Shown here piece by piece: positions 5,714 to 6,590 of a stretch of 6,590 nt of DNA. Under the pieces are notes generated by a model that saw only the letters and a list, made by a program, of their open reading frames with translations, did not search any database and had not been told where the DNA came from. Origin of the DNA: an uncultured Collinsella sp. (lineage in GTDB: Bacteria; Actinomycetota; Coriobacteriia; Coriobacteriales; Coriobacteriaceae); NCBI GenBank assembly GCA_900557505.1, contig USTC01000071.1, positions 1 through 6,590 on the forward strand, read 5' to 3'. How positions within the stretch are numbered: position 1 is the first letter of the stretch; each line of letters opens with the position of its first letter. A program made the translations under genes and the position numbers.

Positions 5714-6583
5714 ATGGCCCAGATTACCGCCGCTATGGTCAAGCAGCTCCGCGAGATGACCGACTCCCCGATGATGGAGTGCAAGAAGGCTCTCGTCGAG
5801 GCTGACGGCGACATGGACGCCGCTGTCGACGTTCTGCGCAAGAACGGCCTCGCCAAGGCTGCCAAGAAGGCTGGCCGTGAGACCAACGAGGGCGCTGTCG
5901 CCGCGTTCGTCTCCGAGGACGGCAAGACCGGCGCTCTGCTCGAGCTCTCCTGCGAGACCGACTTCGTCGGTTCCAATGCTAAGTTCACCGGCTTTGCTTC
6001 CAAGGTCGCTGAGGTTGTCGCTACCACCGAGCCTGCTGACGTCGACTCTCTGCTCGAGAAGCCGATGGGCGAGGAGACCGTTTCCTCCGAGCTCACCGAG
6101 ATGATTCACATCATGGGCGAGAACATGAAGATCTCCCGTTTCGCCGCCCGCAAGGCCGAGAACGGCGCTCTTGCTTCTTACATCCACATGGGTGGTAAGA
6201 TCGGCGTTCTCGTCGAGTTCGCTTTCGAGAAGGCCGAGACCGCTCAGGCTGAGTCCTTCAAGACCTTTGCTCACGACGTTGCGCTTCAGGTTGCCGCCGT
6301 CGCCCCGATCTGCGCTACCCGCGATCAGGTTCCGGCTGAGACCGTCGAGCACGAGAAGCAGATCTACATGGCTCAGGCTGCCGAGTCCGGCAAGCCCGAG
6401 GCTATCCAGGAGAAGATGGCTGTTGGCCGTCTGGAGAAGTTCTACAAGCAGTCCGTGCTCACCGAGCAGGAGTTCATCAAGGACAGCTCCCTCACCATCA
6501 AGAAGTACGCTGAGCAGGTCTCCAAGGAGCTCGGTGACACCATTACCGTCGTTGCCTTTGACCGTCTGGTCCGTGGCGAGTAA
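5714..6583 (+). CDS. tsf: Translation elongation factor Ts
   Basis: EF-Ts is the nucleotide exchange factor that releases GDP from EF-Tu. The 289 residues fit the usual length (about 280-295). The N-terminal UBA-like domain (about 1-50) reads ITAAMVKQLREMTDSPMMEC followed by KKALVEADGDMDAA. The core then has the diagnostic TDFV at 82-85, whose Asp and Phe contact EF-Tu. A second core block has SYIHMGGKIGVLVEFAFEKA starting at 155, and the C-terminal part has AVGRLEKFYKQSVLTEQEFI starting at 236. In the first motif, TDSPMM replaces the common TGAGMM, and GSN follows TDFV where ARN is common; neither touches a residue known to be essential. It is translated from the rpsB transcript, has the same high-expression codon bias, and ends 7 bases before the window edge, so nothing can be said about a following pyrH/frr pair. 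Confidence 0.99.
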   Translation: MAQITAAMVKQLREMTDSPMMECKKALVEADGDMDAAVDVLRKNGLAKAAKKAGRETNEGAVAAFVSEDGKTGALLELSCETDFVGSNAKFTGFASKVAEVVATTEPADVDSLLEKPMGEETVSSELTEMIHIMGENMKISRFAARKAENGALASYIHMGGKIGVLVEFAFEKAETAQAESFKTFAHDVALQVAAVAPICATRDQVPAETVEHEKQIYMAQAAESGKPEAIQEKMAVGRLEKFYKQSVLTEQEFIKDSSLTIKKYAEQVSKELGDTITVVAFDRLVRGE

Positions 6584-6590
6584 ATAAGCT

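Noticed and set aside
4850..6352. 500-codon open frame on the minus strand across rpsB and tsf
   Set aside because: It lies antisense to two certain genes, is L/G/V-rich without recognisable domains, has no ribosome site I can see, and follows from the biased codon use of rpsB and tsf.

Overview
The window is an ordinary, densely packed chromosomal segment with every gene on the + strand: a 5'-truncated yifB/comM-family AAA+ ATPase gene, dprA, trmFO, a xerC-type tyrosine recombinase gene, then (after the only real intergenic gap) rpsB and tsf. GC-rich sequence, GC-rich codon choice, the actinobacterial-style order yifB-dprA-xerC-rpsB-tsf, and a TrmFO protein inserted in that order (a gene classically found beside dprA and xerC/codV in Firmicutes) suggest a member of the Coriobacteriia, possibly close to Collinsella. 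That placement is inference from gene order and protein flavour; no search was run.

Layout. Positions 1-4723 look like one transcription unit. yifB and dprA overlap by one base (TAATG), dprA and trmFO are 14 bases apart, and the xerC reading frame runs into the trmFO stop codon (ATAG). The genes share a DNA and RNA maintenance theme: YifB/ComM and DprA belong to families that handle single-stranded DNA and recombination, including natural transformation; TrmFO makes ribothymidine (m5U54) in tRNA using folate; XerC-type recombinases resolve chromosome dimers. Positions 4724-4939 hold a convincing sigma70-type promoter and a leader of about 135 nt that can fold into several competing helices, one of which covers the rpsB Shine-Dalgarno sequence. 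Positions 4940-6583 are rpsB (ribosomal protein S2) and tsf (EF-Ts), with strongly biased codons typical of highly expressed genes and no terminator between them.

I see no mobile element, CRISPR array, tRNA/rRNA gene, defence system or toxin-antitoxin pair. The most interesting points are (1) the xerC gene, whose conserved N-terminus is encoded upstream of any ATG/GTG/TTG codon and so seems to need a non-standard start (ATA overlapping the trmFO stop), and (2) the rpsB leader, a candidate autoregulatory RNA with a possible pseudoknot and a Shine-Dalgarno switch. Both are hypotheses from reading the sequence and need comparative or experimental tests.
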